Assembly: GCA_036345935.2 (NCBI GenBank)
Contig: JADWOT020000001.1
Location: 30,757,062-30,821,061, forward strand
Origin: Taenia hydatigena
Lineage: Eukaryota; Platyhelminthes; Cestoda; Cyclophyllidea; Taeniidae
DNA length: 64,000 bases
Direction of reading: 5' to 3'
The notes below the pieces were generated by a model that had not been told where the DNA came from, did no database searches, and worked only from the letters and a program-made list of their open reading frames with translations. Below, piece by piece: positions 46,366-58,130 of this stretch (position 1 is its first letter; the number at the start of each line of letters is the position of its first letter). A program made the position numbers and the translations under genes.

Positions 46366-49300
46366 GGTCCACTTCACGTGCATGACTCCACAGCTTAAAG
46401 ACCAGTCTTTCGATGGCATGACCAGCCCTAATGTGCAATTGACGTCCGATTCTCGAGATTACAGATTTCCATTTGCTTGGATGCAGTCACATGGATTCCC
46501 ATCATGTCTACGAAACAGTGGAGAAGGTTCTGTTCTGTTCTGTTCTTTCCTATCTCTTCCACAAATGCACTCTCATGAAATTGAGGTTGGCAGTGGTAGA
46601 GGTGTTCTAGGAACACCGCACTGAATGGCAGAAGCAGTAGTTAACATTAATTAGAACTGCTTACTTGACTGATTTGCATTAATAAATGCTGGTTCCTGTT
46701 CAAGACTAGAGCTCTGGCTTGACTCACCCAAGGTGGACGATCTTCAAGATGTTAACTTCCTTATAACATCCCTTCCACATGCCGCACCTGATTTTTTAGC
46801 TTTCAGTGACCTCACCTACGTCCATCGCTCCTACCTTCGCACTTGGCTAAACTTGCACCGTAATGATGAAAGCTGGCAGTCATACCACTTTTAAAACCTT
46901 TTGCCTGCAGAAACATAACCGCAGAAATTGGAGTAATGAAGATGCTACGAGACATGCCTAGTCTCTACAGTGTGAAATTTCTCCACCTCCCTATTGGGTC
47001 TTCAAATCCCTTTCTATTCTTGCGCTACTGTTGGTTTCGTTCAAATTGCCATCATTCATATCCCCTTACACCAACGTTTCCAAATGCCACTTCTGTGTCC
47101 ACCAAATACTCGTGCTTAAGCCACCTATGCCAGGCGTCAAAATCAGAACTTAGCCAAGATTCCTCTTGCACAACACAGTGAAAATCTACAGAGCTGCCTC
47201 ATTACGGATCTTTTTCATGAGATCCACTTAAGCTTAATGAATGCACCTACTTTGCCTTTGCTGTTAGAGACAGCAGCTTCACTTATGGACTAAGGCAAGC
47301 CTAAGTGGTTGAGGAGTGAGAGAGTTAAGAGGCTGTAGAATTAGGATTGGGTACAACAGAACCTCTGAACTCATCACTGCTAAATACCTGATCATGTCTC
47401 ACTTAGGAGGAGAGGGGCTTACTTAATCATGTGTGAAGCTCTCATTCCTGATATTCGTCTGTGTTTCAAGAGACAAACAAGCAACGCGTGCCTCAAGGAC
47501 AGTTCATGCTAACACATTTAATTACACTGAGTCGTGCGGAAGGATAAGTGGTTCATTGATGCGAGACTGCATAGAAAGGCGATGGTTCATGACATGCACA
47601 TAGGACCGACCTCGTCGCTCTTTCCCTCAACCTTCGTAGTCCCTCTGTCAAGCCAAATTGTGATCTTGACTAGCCCATTCTAGCTACTTATAGTCCATCA
47701 GGACAGTTGACATATTGCATAAATCTTAGACACAGCCGCCTATGCGCCCTACTTTCATTCCTTACACCAGCGCACTGGCAGTTGAATGCGATGACTGTCG
47801 ACACATAAACTCCAAATATCGGTTCTGTTTGGACATTTCTTCTGACATTTTTGTCCTTTGAGTGGCTCCACCCGAATCGGGTGTGACGGAGGCTCCTTTA
47901 AAGACAAAGTGCGATGAATGGGTGTGAGCATGCTGTCAATTACCGCAGGTCGCCTAGTCACAATTTCTTTGATGCCCCGAGTTGTGCCAATCACACTAAA
48001 TTAGGTGGTAATGAATCGAAGCAGATGACAAGCTATGGAGCAAGCAAAGAGTAAAAGACCTCATCAACATATTGGGGACCAGTCCTAAACAGAAACCAAG
48101 TCCACCAAGTTCACTTTGTGCGTTTGCCCATTCCTGCATCTTTGGCCTTTGTTAGTGAAAAGAGCAGAAGTCAAAAAGACTAAAATTCAGACTAGGCGGA
48201 AAGAGAAGCCCAGAAAATACTGGCATGATTCCAATGTTTAAATATTTAATTTTAAAGGAACCGTCCAGAACCCATGTATAAAAAGCATTTTCATAGGAGA
48301 GATTTAAAGGGAATCATTATTATTATAACAAGGCACCTAATACGTTCTCATGTCCAACTCAAAGCGTTTCAAAAATGTATGTTGGATGAGGGAGAATATT
48401 TTGTGCCCAATACACCTGAATCAGGTGGAGCCACTCAAGGGGCAAAAATGTCAGAAGAAATGACTAAACAGAACCGATATTTGGAGTTTATGTGTCGGCA
48501 GTCATCGCATTCAACTGCCAGTGCGTTGGTGTAAGGAATGAAAGCGGGGCGCATAGGCGGCTGTGTCTAAGGTTTGTGCAATATGTCAACTGTCCTGATG
48601 GACTATAAGTAGCTAGAATGGGCTAGTCAAGATCACAATTTGGCTTGACAGAGGGACTACGAAGGTTGAGGGAAAGAGCGACGAGGTCGGTCCTATGTGT
48701 AAGTCATGAACCATCGCCTTTCTATGCAGTCTCGCATCAATGAACCACTTATCCTTCCGCACGACTCAGTGTAATTAAATGTGTTAGCATGAACTGTCCT
48801 TGAGGCACGCGTTGCTTGTTTGTCTCTTGAAACACAGACGAATATCAGGAATGAGAGCTTCACACATGATTAAGTAAGCCCCTCTCCTCCTAAGTGAGAC
48901 ATGATCAGGTATTTAGCAGTGATGAGTTCAGAGGTTCTGTTGTACCCAATCCTAATTCTACAGCCTCTTAACTCTCTCACTCCTCAACCACTTAGGCTTG
49001 CCGTAGTTCATAAATTAAGCTGCTGTCTCTAACAGCAAAGGCAAAGTATGTGCATTCATTAAGCTTAAGTGGATCTCATGAAAAAGATCCGTAATGAGGC
49101 AGCTCTGTAGATTTTCACTGTGTTGTGCAAGAGGAATCTTGGCTAAGTTCTGATTTTGACGCCTGGCATAGGTGGCTTAAGCACGAGTATTTGGTGGACA
49201 CAGAAGTGGCATTTGGAAACGTTGGTGTAAGGGGATATGAATGATGGCAATTTGAACGAAACCAACAGTAGCGCAAGAATAGAAAGGGATTTGAAGACCC

Positions 49301-49519
49301 AATAGGGAGGTGGAGAAATTTCACACTGTAGAGACTAGGCATGTCTCGTAGCATCTTCATTACTCCAATTTCTGTTCTACTAGGAACTTTTGGATCAGAG
49401 GCATGCAAAAAGGCTCTGTCCATTCAAGACAAACAGTTAATGCGGTGCTGTTTATGGCATTCAGATGTGTCACAGGGATTATCCAAGCCAAGTCGGATTG
49501 CACAATTGCCATCATCGAT
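46366..49519 (+). CDS. unidentified four-exon gene hosting the palindrome
   Basis: Exons 46,366-46,526 (VHFTCMTPQLKDQSF...), 46,710-46,859 (LWLDSPKVDDLQDVNFLI, SLPHAAPDFLAFSDLTYVHR), 49,132-49,224 (ESWLSSDFDAWHRWLKHEYL, DTEVAFGN) and 49,384-49,519 (FGSEACKKALSIQDKQLMRC, LWHSDVSQGLSKPSRIAQ). All three junctions are phase 1 and join in frame. Acceptors are tttgcag, gactag, tgcaag and ctactag; donors are GTTCTG (weak), GTAATG, GTGTAA and GTGAGT. The protein looks helical and soluble, with no signal peptide or membrane span. I do not recognise the family. Exon 3 lies in the right arm of a long inverted repeat, and an inverted copy of it sits in the same intron. Ends are open: more exons are expected on both sides. 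Confidence 0.55.
46922..47884 (+). repeat. inverted repeat F, left arm
   Basis: 963 bp, reverse complement of 48,412-49,374, about 97-98% identical by eye. The outer end starts cagaaattggagtaatgaag. The inner end is the motif CACCCGAATCGGGTG. It carries the antisense copy of the host gene's third exon at about 47,075-47,168. Confidence 0.9.
47431..48411 (+). repeat. core repeat H, copy 1
   Basis: Direct repeat of 52,947-54,211, starting gtgtgaagctctcattcctgat and ending ggagaatattttgtgccc. It overlaps the inner half of palindrome arm F-left and fills the spacer. It lacks about 257 bp that copy 3 has at 53,693-53,949. Confidence 0.85.
48412..49374 (-). repeat. inverted repeat F, right arm
   Basis: Same length as the left arm, 527-bp spacer between. 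The inner end is CACCTGAATCAGGTG. The arm contains the sense third exon (49,132-49,224), so this arm is likely the original and the left arm the inverted copy. Confidence 0.9.
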
Positions 49520-50296
49520 GTGAGTGGTGGCTTGATGCGAGAGGATGTGCTCTCGTTTACGCAATGGAAGCTGGCAATGACATCACCCCGATCAACCAGC
49601 TTGGGATGAGTTTCTACCTGGTTATAAGTATCCTGCAACCTATCGTCGAATTCAACGATTGAATACAAAGTGGGTATTTATCATTAGCTAGCAACTCATT
49701 GATCATTCGGCCGCGGAATGGGAAACTGTTGAGTCGTTGCATCCAGTTAATTCTATGAATTTAGAATTCCTACGCGCATATCTACCACGACAAATTTCAT
49801 TTTACTTGCCGTTCCCTTTTGACACCATCCAATCCCTTTCTTTAGCCCTTTTTGTGTCTTCACCTCTCTTGAATTTATGTAACTACTATTCTTGACACAA
49901 TCAGCATCAATATTATCGAAGTCTTCTCATCTATTCCTTTTCTTATTCTGACCGGCTTCAAGTGGCGATTCGGTTCAGAACCATTTTTACTGACTGTTCA
50001 ATTTTCATTTACCTTATAGTCATCCGACCTTCACTGAATCTAGGATTAAGGCACACACTCATTGGGTCTATCCATGCACTAATCCGTTTCTGATCTGGGG
50101 CTTTCCATAAACTCGCGAAGTCAAGGTCAACGAACGACGACCCGCTCCCTACAACACCGCCCGCTTCTACCACTTCATTCAAATAGTTTCTTATTTTCTG
50201 AGGTGTTTTTTTATGCTAGACTGAAAGGTGAATGTGTTCCTCATCGAGACCCTCTGAATGTCGCTAACTTTTTATTGTCTGCCATTCTTTGTGTCA
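49520..50296. other. no further exon recognised
   Basis: Minus frame at 49,360-49,668 is open but antisense to exon 4. No good next exon for the plus-strand gene was found. Confidence 0.4.
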
Positions 50297-51565
50297 CTTG
50301 ATTTGCCCCATGGTGGCATGAAATCAAGACCGTTTTATTGCATCTTAAAGCAAGATGAAATATTGTTTGCCCTTGTTAACCTAAAAGAACTTATGAGTCA
50401 AAAGTTAAGATTGAGGCCCTCCTTTGCTTGTACGCTAATGCTTCACTAGCCCAGTAACTATAAAGAAGGTCATGACTACCGGATTAAGGTTGTGCCCGAA
50501 TTGCCGCGATGTTTGCAAGTGTTGCGCGATTCTACCTCTTACCGCCTGCTCTGCAACAAGAGGACAGTGAACTTATAGGGTTATTTAATTTACTGGGCCG
50601 CATCAGGCTCATGTAGTGAATCATGAGATAAAAAGGAACGTAAGAGGACACAAAGTTCAGCTCTACATCTTATATCTTGTTTTAGCTTCTTCGAGGGTTA
50701 AAGACCTGAGACCAGCTGACAAGTTGCTGGATCAATGCATGCTTAAGGCAATGGACAAAAAATGCCATAGTGGGGCCAATTTACACTCATTAATAAATGC
50801 ATTATGAATGGAATATTAAAAAATAATGCTTACCGATGGAAGAAAAAGAGCTGAAGAGCACAATAAAACCACTAAAATAATCGCTCCTGGCCCCTTTGTC
50901 GTGTCCTTCCTGATGCGATAGGTGCTTGCCCAATCAGGTGTGAAGCGCTTGTTCCTGATTTTGTCGGTAGAAAAAAGGACAACAAAACAAAGTGCGCCCT
51001 GAGGGCAGACTTTAGCTGTCACCCTTAAATGGACTAAGCAAATGCAAAGGAATGACTCTATGACTCTACGAAGAGATTATGGTTTATGACTTGCAAGCCG
51101 AGCCGAGTATGTAGCTGCTCTTATTCGGCCTGTTTGCTCACTCTCTGATGTCAAATTTTGCTTCTACACTCTTACAACTGTTAACAACTAGCTGAATTCT
51201 TAGGCATTGTCACCTTTGCGTTTTAGCTTGTTTTCTTGTCCTAAAGCATTAGCAGTTGAATGCATGACTGCTGACACGAAGAATTTAATTGTCTGACTCT
51301 GTTAAGCCAAACAACACGTGACTCCTCTTGTGTCTGTTATCGGCTCTTGAGTGGCTCCACCTAATTTGGGTGTGACGGAGGCGCCTTGAAATGCGGAGCA
51401 CAATAACTCTGGTGTAGGTATGAGCCCCATTACCACAAATTGTGCTCAAAGATGCGTCATTCACTGAGCGTGGTCGCAAGCATTGGGGTAAATGATAAGC
51501 AAGGTTGTTAAGGCTGTTTCAATTCTCGTAGCCATTTTCCTTCACTTCAGGAGGAACACCTTTTA
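50297..51565 (+). repeat. inverted repeat G, left arm
   Basis: Reverse complement of 51,778-52,943, about 90% by eye with indels. From 50,936 on it is a diverged relative of core H (gtgtgaagcgcttgttcctgatttt), with the motif CACCTAATTTGGGTG at 51,358-51,372. Confidence 0.85.
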
Positions 51566-51777
51566 TGCATTGTTTGGGTGCCTTACGGTAGTATTAAGAT
51601 ACTAGCCAATATGGGTCAAATGTCACGGTTTGCCTCAGACAGCTTGTATTCAAATGGTGACCATGTCGTGCTTTTAAAATGATTGCCACCTCTGTGGAAT
51701 CCTGTAAAGTGTTAAAGATTGTACCTTAAAGTTTCAGAAGTTTCGAAAACATTAAAATGAATGAAAATTATTTCGTA

Positions 51778-52943
51778 TTAAAGGTGTTTCCCCCTAAAGT
51801 GAAGGAAAATGGCTGCGAGAATTAAAACAGCCTCAACAACCTTGCTTATAGTTTACCTTAACTTCTTGCGACCACGCCCCGCGAATGACGCATCTTTGAG
51901 CACAGTTTGTGGTAATGGGGCGCATACCTACACCAGAGCTGTTGTGCTCCGCATTTCAAGGCGCCTCCGTCACACCCAAATTAGGTGGAGCCACTCAAGA
52001 GCCGATAACAGACACAAGAGGAGTCACGTGTCGATTGGCTTAACAGAGTCAGATAATTAAATTCTTTGTGTCAGCAGTCATGCATTCAACTGCTAATGCT
52101 TTAGGACAAGAAAACAAGCTAAAACGCAAAGGTGACAATGCCTAAGAATTCAGCTAGTTGTTAACAGTTGTAAGAGTGTAGAAGCAAAATTTGACATCAG
52201 AGAGTGAGCAAACAGGCCGAATAAGAGCAGCTACATACTCGGCTCGGCTTGCGTGTCATAAACCATAATCTCTTCGTAGAGTCATAGAGTCATTCCTTTG
52301 CATTTGCTTAGTCCATTTAGGGGTGACAACCAAAGGCTGCCCTCAGGGCGCACTTTGTTTTGTTGTTGCCAGGAGCGATTATTTCAGTGATTCTATTGTG
52401 CTCTTTAGCCCTCTTGTCTTCCGACAGTAAGCATTTTTTTAATAATCCATTCATAATGCATCACTATGGCATTTTTGCCCACCCCCCTAAGCATGCATTG
52501 ATCCAGCGACCCATCTGCTGGTCTCAGGTCTTTAGCCCTCGAAGAAGTTAAAGCAAGATATAAGATGTAGAGCTGAACTTTCTGTCCTCTTGCGTTCCTC
52601 TTTATCTCATGATTCCCTACATAGGCTTGATGCGGCCCAGTAAATTAAATAACCTTACAAGTTTACTGTCCTCTTATTATTGCAGAGCAGACGGTAAGAG
52701 GTGGACTCGCGCAACACTTGCAAGCATCGCGACATTTCGAGCACAACCCCAATTCGGTAGTCATGAACTCCTTCATAGCTACTGGGCTAGAGAAGCATTA
52801 ACGCACAAGCAAAGGAGGGCCTCAATCTTAACTCTTGACGCATAAATTCTTTTAGGTTTGCAGGGGCACACAATAATTCAATTTTCTTTAAGATAAAATA
52901 AAACGGTCTTGATTTCATGCCACCATGGGGCAAATCAAGTGAT
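51778..52943 (-). repeat. inverted repeat G, right arm
   Basis: Partner of the left arm; motif CACCCAAATTAGGTG at 51,973-51,987. A 212-bp spacer separates the arms. The right edge abuts core H copy 3. Confidence 0.85.
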
Positions 52944-52946
52944 TAG

Positions 52947-54211
52947 ATGTGAAACCCTCATTCCTGATTTCCGTCGGTAGTTCAAGAGACAAACAAGCAA
53001 CGCGTGCCTCAAGGACAGTTCATGCTAACACATTTAATTACACTGAATAGTGCGGAAGGATAAGTGGTTCATTGATGCAAGGCTGCGTAGAAAGGCGATG
53101 GTTCATGACATGCACATAGGACCGACCTCGTCGCTCTTTCCCTCAACCTTCGTAGTCCCTCAGTCAAGCCAAATTGTGATCTTGACTAGCCCATTCTGGC
53201 TACTTATAGTCCATCAGGACAGTTGACATATTGCATAAATCTTAGACACAGCCACCTATGTGCCCTACTTTTATTCCTTACACCAGCGCACTGGCAGTTG
53301 TATGCGATGACTGCCGACACAAAACTCCAAATACCCGGTTCTGTTTCGTCATTTCGTCTGGCATTTTTTGTCCCTTGAGTGGCTCCACCCGATTCGGGTG
53401 TGACGGAGGCTCCTATAAAAACAAAGTGCGATGAATGGGTGCGAGCATGCTGTCAATTACCGCAAGTCGCCTAGTCACGATTTCTTTGATGTCTTTGCCT
53501 GATCAAATGCAATACTTGTCATTGTGCTCTGCGTTAAGCCAATCACATTAAGTTAGGTGGTAATGAATCGAAGTAGATGACAAGCTATGGAGCAAGCAAA
53601 GAGAAAAAGACCTCATCAACATATTGGGGACCAGTCCTAAACAGAAACCAAGTCCACCAAGTTCACTTTGCGCGTTTGCCCATTCCTGCGTCTGGTCAGC
53701 GAAGCAAATCGCAAAATTCAGCGTTTTACCTTCTTATCCTTTGGCACAAACAAAGTTACCCTAAATTTCACTTGCAGTTCCTGTGCATAGTAATTTATTG
53801 CGAGTCTCAGAGTGCTTTTGGGGTGGTCACTCTGCTCGAACATTTGGTCTGCACTTAAAGGTGGAGTTCAAGCAAAATGCTTGACTAGGTGATCCTTTCT
53901 AGTTCTCTGCTTTTGTGCTCAATACACTCTTCGCAGCGCAAATCTTTCTTTGACCTTTGCTAGTGAAAAGAGCAGAAGTCAAAAAGACTAAAATTCGGAC
54001 TAGGCGAAAATTAGAACCCAAAAACTGGCACGATTTCAATGTATAAATATTTGATTTTAAAGGAACCGTCGAGAACCCATGCATAAAAAGCATTTTCATA
54101 GTCGAGATTTAAAGGAAACTGTTATTACAAGGCACCCAATACGTTCCCATGTCCAACTCGAAGCATTTCAAAAATGTATGTTGGATTAGGGAGAATATTT
54201 GGTGCCAAATA
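52947..54211 (+). repeat. core repeat H, copy 3 (longest)
   Basis: About 1.27 kb, direct repeat of 47,431-48,411. Motif CACCCGATTCGGGTG at 53,386-53,400. It ends ggagaatatttggtgccaaat. No open frame recognised as a transposase. Confidence 0.85.
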
Positions 54212-54396
54212 CAAACTCAATCTTTTCCTACTTTTACATCCCATCCAGTAGCTTAGTGCGATTGCACTTAATTTCGATTTCTACATTTATTCTCATTATC
54301 GTGAACACTTCGAGAATGAGAATTACTTTACTCATAAAGGCGTGATGTCGCAACTGGCTGCTCTTATGATGAGGTAGTTAGAAGAAGAGAGGAGCA

Positions 54397-54846
54397 CTAG
54401 AACGACAAAATAGGGCAATCTTGAAAGCCTGGTGGAGGGAGGAGGGATGTCTGAGAAGGCAAGAGTTTTGGGTGTAACTCCCCCATACTCATTGCAATGC
54501 CGTCTGTGGATTGTAGACTAGAGGAAAGACGGCTGTGATCCTCATCAAAGCTACCATCTACATCCACTTCTGGTGATGTCCTCGTGGCAGTTCCAGCTTT
54601 GTGCTGTCCACGATTAGAAATTAGCACCACCAACTGCTTTGATGTGGGAGTGTGTTTGCGTGGTCAGGACCTCTCCCACCGCCTAACCAGATACTCATTC
54701 CACACTGCACAGAAATGTGCAAAGGAGTCTGAATGAGTTCCTAAGTGGTTGACAGCTGGCCAGAGGAGACGGTCCAATTGTGAGCCACAGTATCTAAGAG
54801 CCTTCAGCGTCGAGAGATGACGTGCGATGGCACCGATCACTGACAT
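54397..54846 (-). CDS. small two-exon gene, unknown function
   Basis: Exon 1 (54,846-54,688) begins MSVIGAIARHLSTLKALRYC and runs through LDRLLWPAVNHLG and FAHFCAVWNEYL to a CTG|GTTAGG donor. Exon 2 (54,633-54,397) follows a caaagcag acceptor: LVVLISNRGQHKAGTATRTS, EVDVDGSFDEDHSRLSSS, then LPPPGFQDCPILSF and a stop. Both exons are phase 0; the intron is only 54 bp. 131 residues if the ATG at 54,846 is the start. The frame is also open upstream to 54,864, so it may be an internal exon. Exon 1 is helical, exon 2 acidic and Ser-rich. Family not recognised. Confidence 0.45.
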
Positions 54847-54864
54847 GTTTGAAAATGTGAGCAC

Positions 54865-55759
54865 CGAATTGTATTTGTTTCGGTTTTAAGTTATTACTAC
54901 ATTCTAAGCACTGTTTGAAACACTAGAAGCACCCGCGTATTGCCAAACCACTTAGTTTCTTGTTATTTTCCTTCGCGGTGGAAGCAGACCCATATCGTCA
55001 AACATATTAGCTTTCAAGTATTAAATGTTTTGCAATAGAATTTAACCAATCTCATTCCCATCCTGTAGTATATCTGACCGATTTTCAAAATTAGTGATTA
55101 TTGTCACTTGCGATAGGTAATTATTCCTTTGTGTCACACATACGTGTCGCAGGCCTTTATTAGATAAGGACAACCGGTCGTATTAGGACCTGCCACAGAC
55201 GCATTAATTGCGATCAACATAAGCGACTAAGGACGTGGTCGGTTTATTAGGCTGACAGCAGTTACCCGAATCCAATCTGCGGTTCGGTGATTGTGGATTG
55301 GTTGCTGAGAAGCACAACTACATATTCGAGTTAGAGATCACTTGCATCTCTGCTGGTTGTAGTTCTGCCCCCATTGCGCATCCAAAAGACGAGTCCAGTA
55401 AATATTCACCTCTAGGCGTCTTAGCTGAGGCGTCAATGAGATTTGTAAAGCGTGCTAAGATCCACACCTACTTAAAATTAAATCTGTCCGCCAACTAGAG
55501 ACTCATTTGTCAGCTCTGCTGCCTTGTCTTTGTTCTTACTAATCATTTGAATGGGCAGGTAAGTGGAAGTCAGTCATCGACTCACCCTTCCACACAAATG
55601 TACTGTCTTCTTTCAGTCCTCCTCCTCCTCCTGCTTAGATCACATAACAAGTGTTGCATAGCAGTTCTAACTCTATCTTTTGCTCAAGCTGCTATGCTGC
55701 AGCAGTGATGCTTGAAGTTAGCATAGGTGGATATTACCCCTTAGTAGGTTTGCTATGTT
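54865..55759. other. no firmly supported gene
   Basis: A plus frame at about 55,295-55,498 (HNYIFELEITCISAGCSS, HPKDESSKYSPLGVLAEA) looks somewhat protein-like but has no clear acceptor. A short (CCT)n run lies at 55,617-55,632. Confidence 0.4.
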
Positions 55760-55980
55760 ATTCAGACATTGGTACTTTCTCTGCTATGGGGTCATGTCTT
55801 CTTCGCTGCTACAGTCGATGAGTCAACCACATGGCACTTTTGACGTTGCGGTGACCTAATGCCAATGACGAACAGCGAAATCCTCTACGTGATGCCTGCC
55901 TGCGCCTGTTAGTCATGGGATCAGCTAATCAGACAAATGTATTCACTTGAGTAGCTAGGTTGTGGTCCTTCATTTAAACT
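55760..55980 (+). repeat. repeat X, copy 7
   Basis: Reads YSDIGTFSAMGSCLLR, matching the X consensus, then a diverged LCLPV-type region. Contains stops. Confidence 0.5.
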
Positions 55981-56624
55981 AACCATTTAAACTAACCAAT
56001 TCACTGCAAGGTGTCACAGATTTCTTGCCAATCTTCTTCTTAACCCTCGTCTTTGCGACAAGTGAGCTGAGAGCAGGTAGCAAGCACTCTGTATTAGCGA
56101 CGTAATGATCTTGTCAGTATGATTAGGGTCATGCTGGTCCAGAAAACTTATTTTAGCTTCCGTCGCTTAAGAATCTTCCCCGATCATGGGCTTTGCAATC
56201 GTCTTGATGGCAATGTTCGAATTGGCAAAGCCTAAAGTCAGAATTCTTACTAATTTCTGATTTGACACGGGCAATTTTGTTCTTTGCTCACCACCCTGCT
56301 CTGTGCTACACTAACCTCAAGGATCTCTAACATCACGTAAAGCAACGATAACCAGAATAATATGCAGCGTTGGATAGGCACTTATGCATCACATAGACTT
56401 CCTGTCCACTCGTAGCCGCGCACGCAAATTTTAAATCTTTTAAATCTCTCAATCACATTTCCGTGACGCGATTACATTTTCGTACAGGAAATTACTTGGT
56501 GCAGTTTGTCTCCCCTTACCTGAGTGCCTTTAGTGTTTTCAGAAGCAACTCCTAATTCTTTTAAACAAAAGTGGACAAGTAGGATGTAAGGCGTGCAGTG
56601 TACCTTTAGGTGATCTTAAATTCA
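55981..56624. other. nothing recognised
   Basis: Diverged continuation of the sequence that follows X at 16.5 and 59.5 kb, then unrecognised sequence. Confidence 0.4.
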
Positions 56625-57650
56625 TGCGAAGACCAGGAGAAGCAGATACATCTTTGGAAATCAGTAAGTGAAATCAGCTACTTAAATTGCTCATTAGTAG
56701 CATATTTTACCCCGCAATTTCAGCAGCAAGCTTCCAGATCCAAGTTTAAACAATGCTTATAAAACTTAACAGCCTATCAAAAGACCGACCACCTAAAGCT
56801 GCTATAAGCAAACGCTAAGAGGAAAAAATCAGTTTCCTTTGCAAGGCTCAACCTCCTCGCCGAATTGAAGTTTACTAGCAGCACGCAGAGCAGAAAAGTC
56901 TAACCACCACCGACATTGTACGCGTCCGGCTAATTAACCGCATTCAACTTTTGTAGGAAGCAGACCTGATTCGGGGTGATTTCGAGTATCTGCATGCAGA
57001 GAATGTCATGAATGGCGACCAAGCGACAGGGACGAAGCACCGTCATCCTTTTACCGAGCGAATCAGAAAACTGAGCAACGAAATCACGCACTGCACCTGG
57101 CCCAAATAAGTCGCGATATTAGAAGTCGGTTCCTTTCAGTACTGACCTTGGACCTTTCGTTAGAGTGGAGCTAAATACTCACATCAGTGCCGATTCTTAG
57201 GTACACCGCATCCTCATTCAAAGGCGCCTCCGTCTTCTCTGCTTTCATCTTGCCTTCCATATGAGCAGTCACCCCGTTCCTGTTAGTCGTCGACTTTAGT
57301 GGAATCGGTGGGCATAGGTTGTTGCATCCAAAGTACAACGAGGAATACAATGGGGCAGGATGGTTAAAAGGACCAATAGATCGGATGCAACCTTGGAGTA
57401 GTTAGGGAGAGAGAGTGCGGTAGCCGAATGGCTAGTGTGGCTAGACGTACAAATCAATGGGTGAAAGAGGAAGAAAAGGAATGAACGGATGATGCACGAG
57501 TAGCATGTGGATGTATTGATGGCCGATTGAAAGAAGGTCTACGTAAATGTAAAGATAAGGCGGCCATAGAAAGCATGCTTCGTAAAGGATTAAATTGCTT
57601 AGTGAGTACATGAATGCAGCCGAGATGGATGAGTGCAGATGCTCAACTTC
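56625..57650 (+). repeat. segmental duplication block D, copy 2, left part
   Basis: Aligns with 29,090-30,230. Small indels throughout. Confidence 0.75.
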
Positions 57651-58019
57651 GCTGTGGAACAGATATAGCCTTCACAATCGTCGAATGTGGCCAATTAGCT
57701 AAACCAAAATTCTCCTGCGGATAGCCGTGCATAATATGGTAGTCGGTCAGACCGCTCTGCCCTTGCGTAGTGCCGGCGGACTTCAACATGGCGAGGTAGC
57801 CTTACGAGGACAAAGGACGTAAGAGAAGGCCTGGTGCTGTCACTAACCTCGTCGTTGTCATTGTGACAGATACTGTTGCGTGGAGGCAGAGATGCATGCA
57901 CACGCGCAGCTCTGCTAATTAGAACGGCCAGATCAACTGCCACTACATCGTCTACTAATGGATGCAGATCACCAGCCGTGTCGTCACGTTGGCACATTTG
58001 CCATATTTATACGCTGGAC

Positions 58020-58130
58020 TAAGTAGTCCTCAACGCTAGACGAGAAGCGTTCGACGAATACGTTTCTTTATGAGGAACTGTTATCAGCTACGTTTGAGAA
58101 AGAGAACTCGCTCTGCCTACCCCCACTCTA
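58020..58130 (+). repeat. V element
   Basis: ctaagtagtcctcaacgctagacgagaagcgttcgacgaatac followed by a diverged gaggaactgttatcagc. It lies in the middle of block D copy 2, where copy 1 has the USP5 pseudogene. Confidence 0.55.

Noticed and set aside
46936..47181. 81-codon plus-strand frame identical in both palindrome arms
   Set aside because: It is antisense to the spliced exon 3 of the host gene. Identity simply reflects the recent inverted duplication.
49360..49668. 102-codon minus-strand frame across the right palindrome border
   Set aside because: Antisense to exon 4, which has better splice sites, and it reads into the palindrome by chance.
57418..57445. gtagccgaatggctagtgtgg, resembling a tRNA A box
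   Set aside because: No B box follows within 40-90 bases, and the stretch is shared with block D as ordinary repeat sequence.
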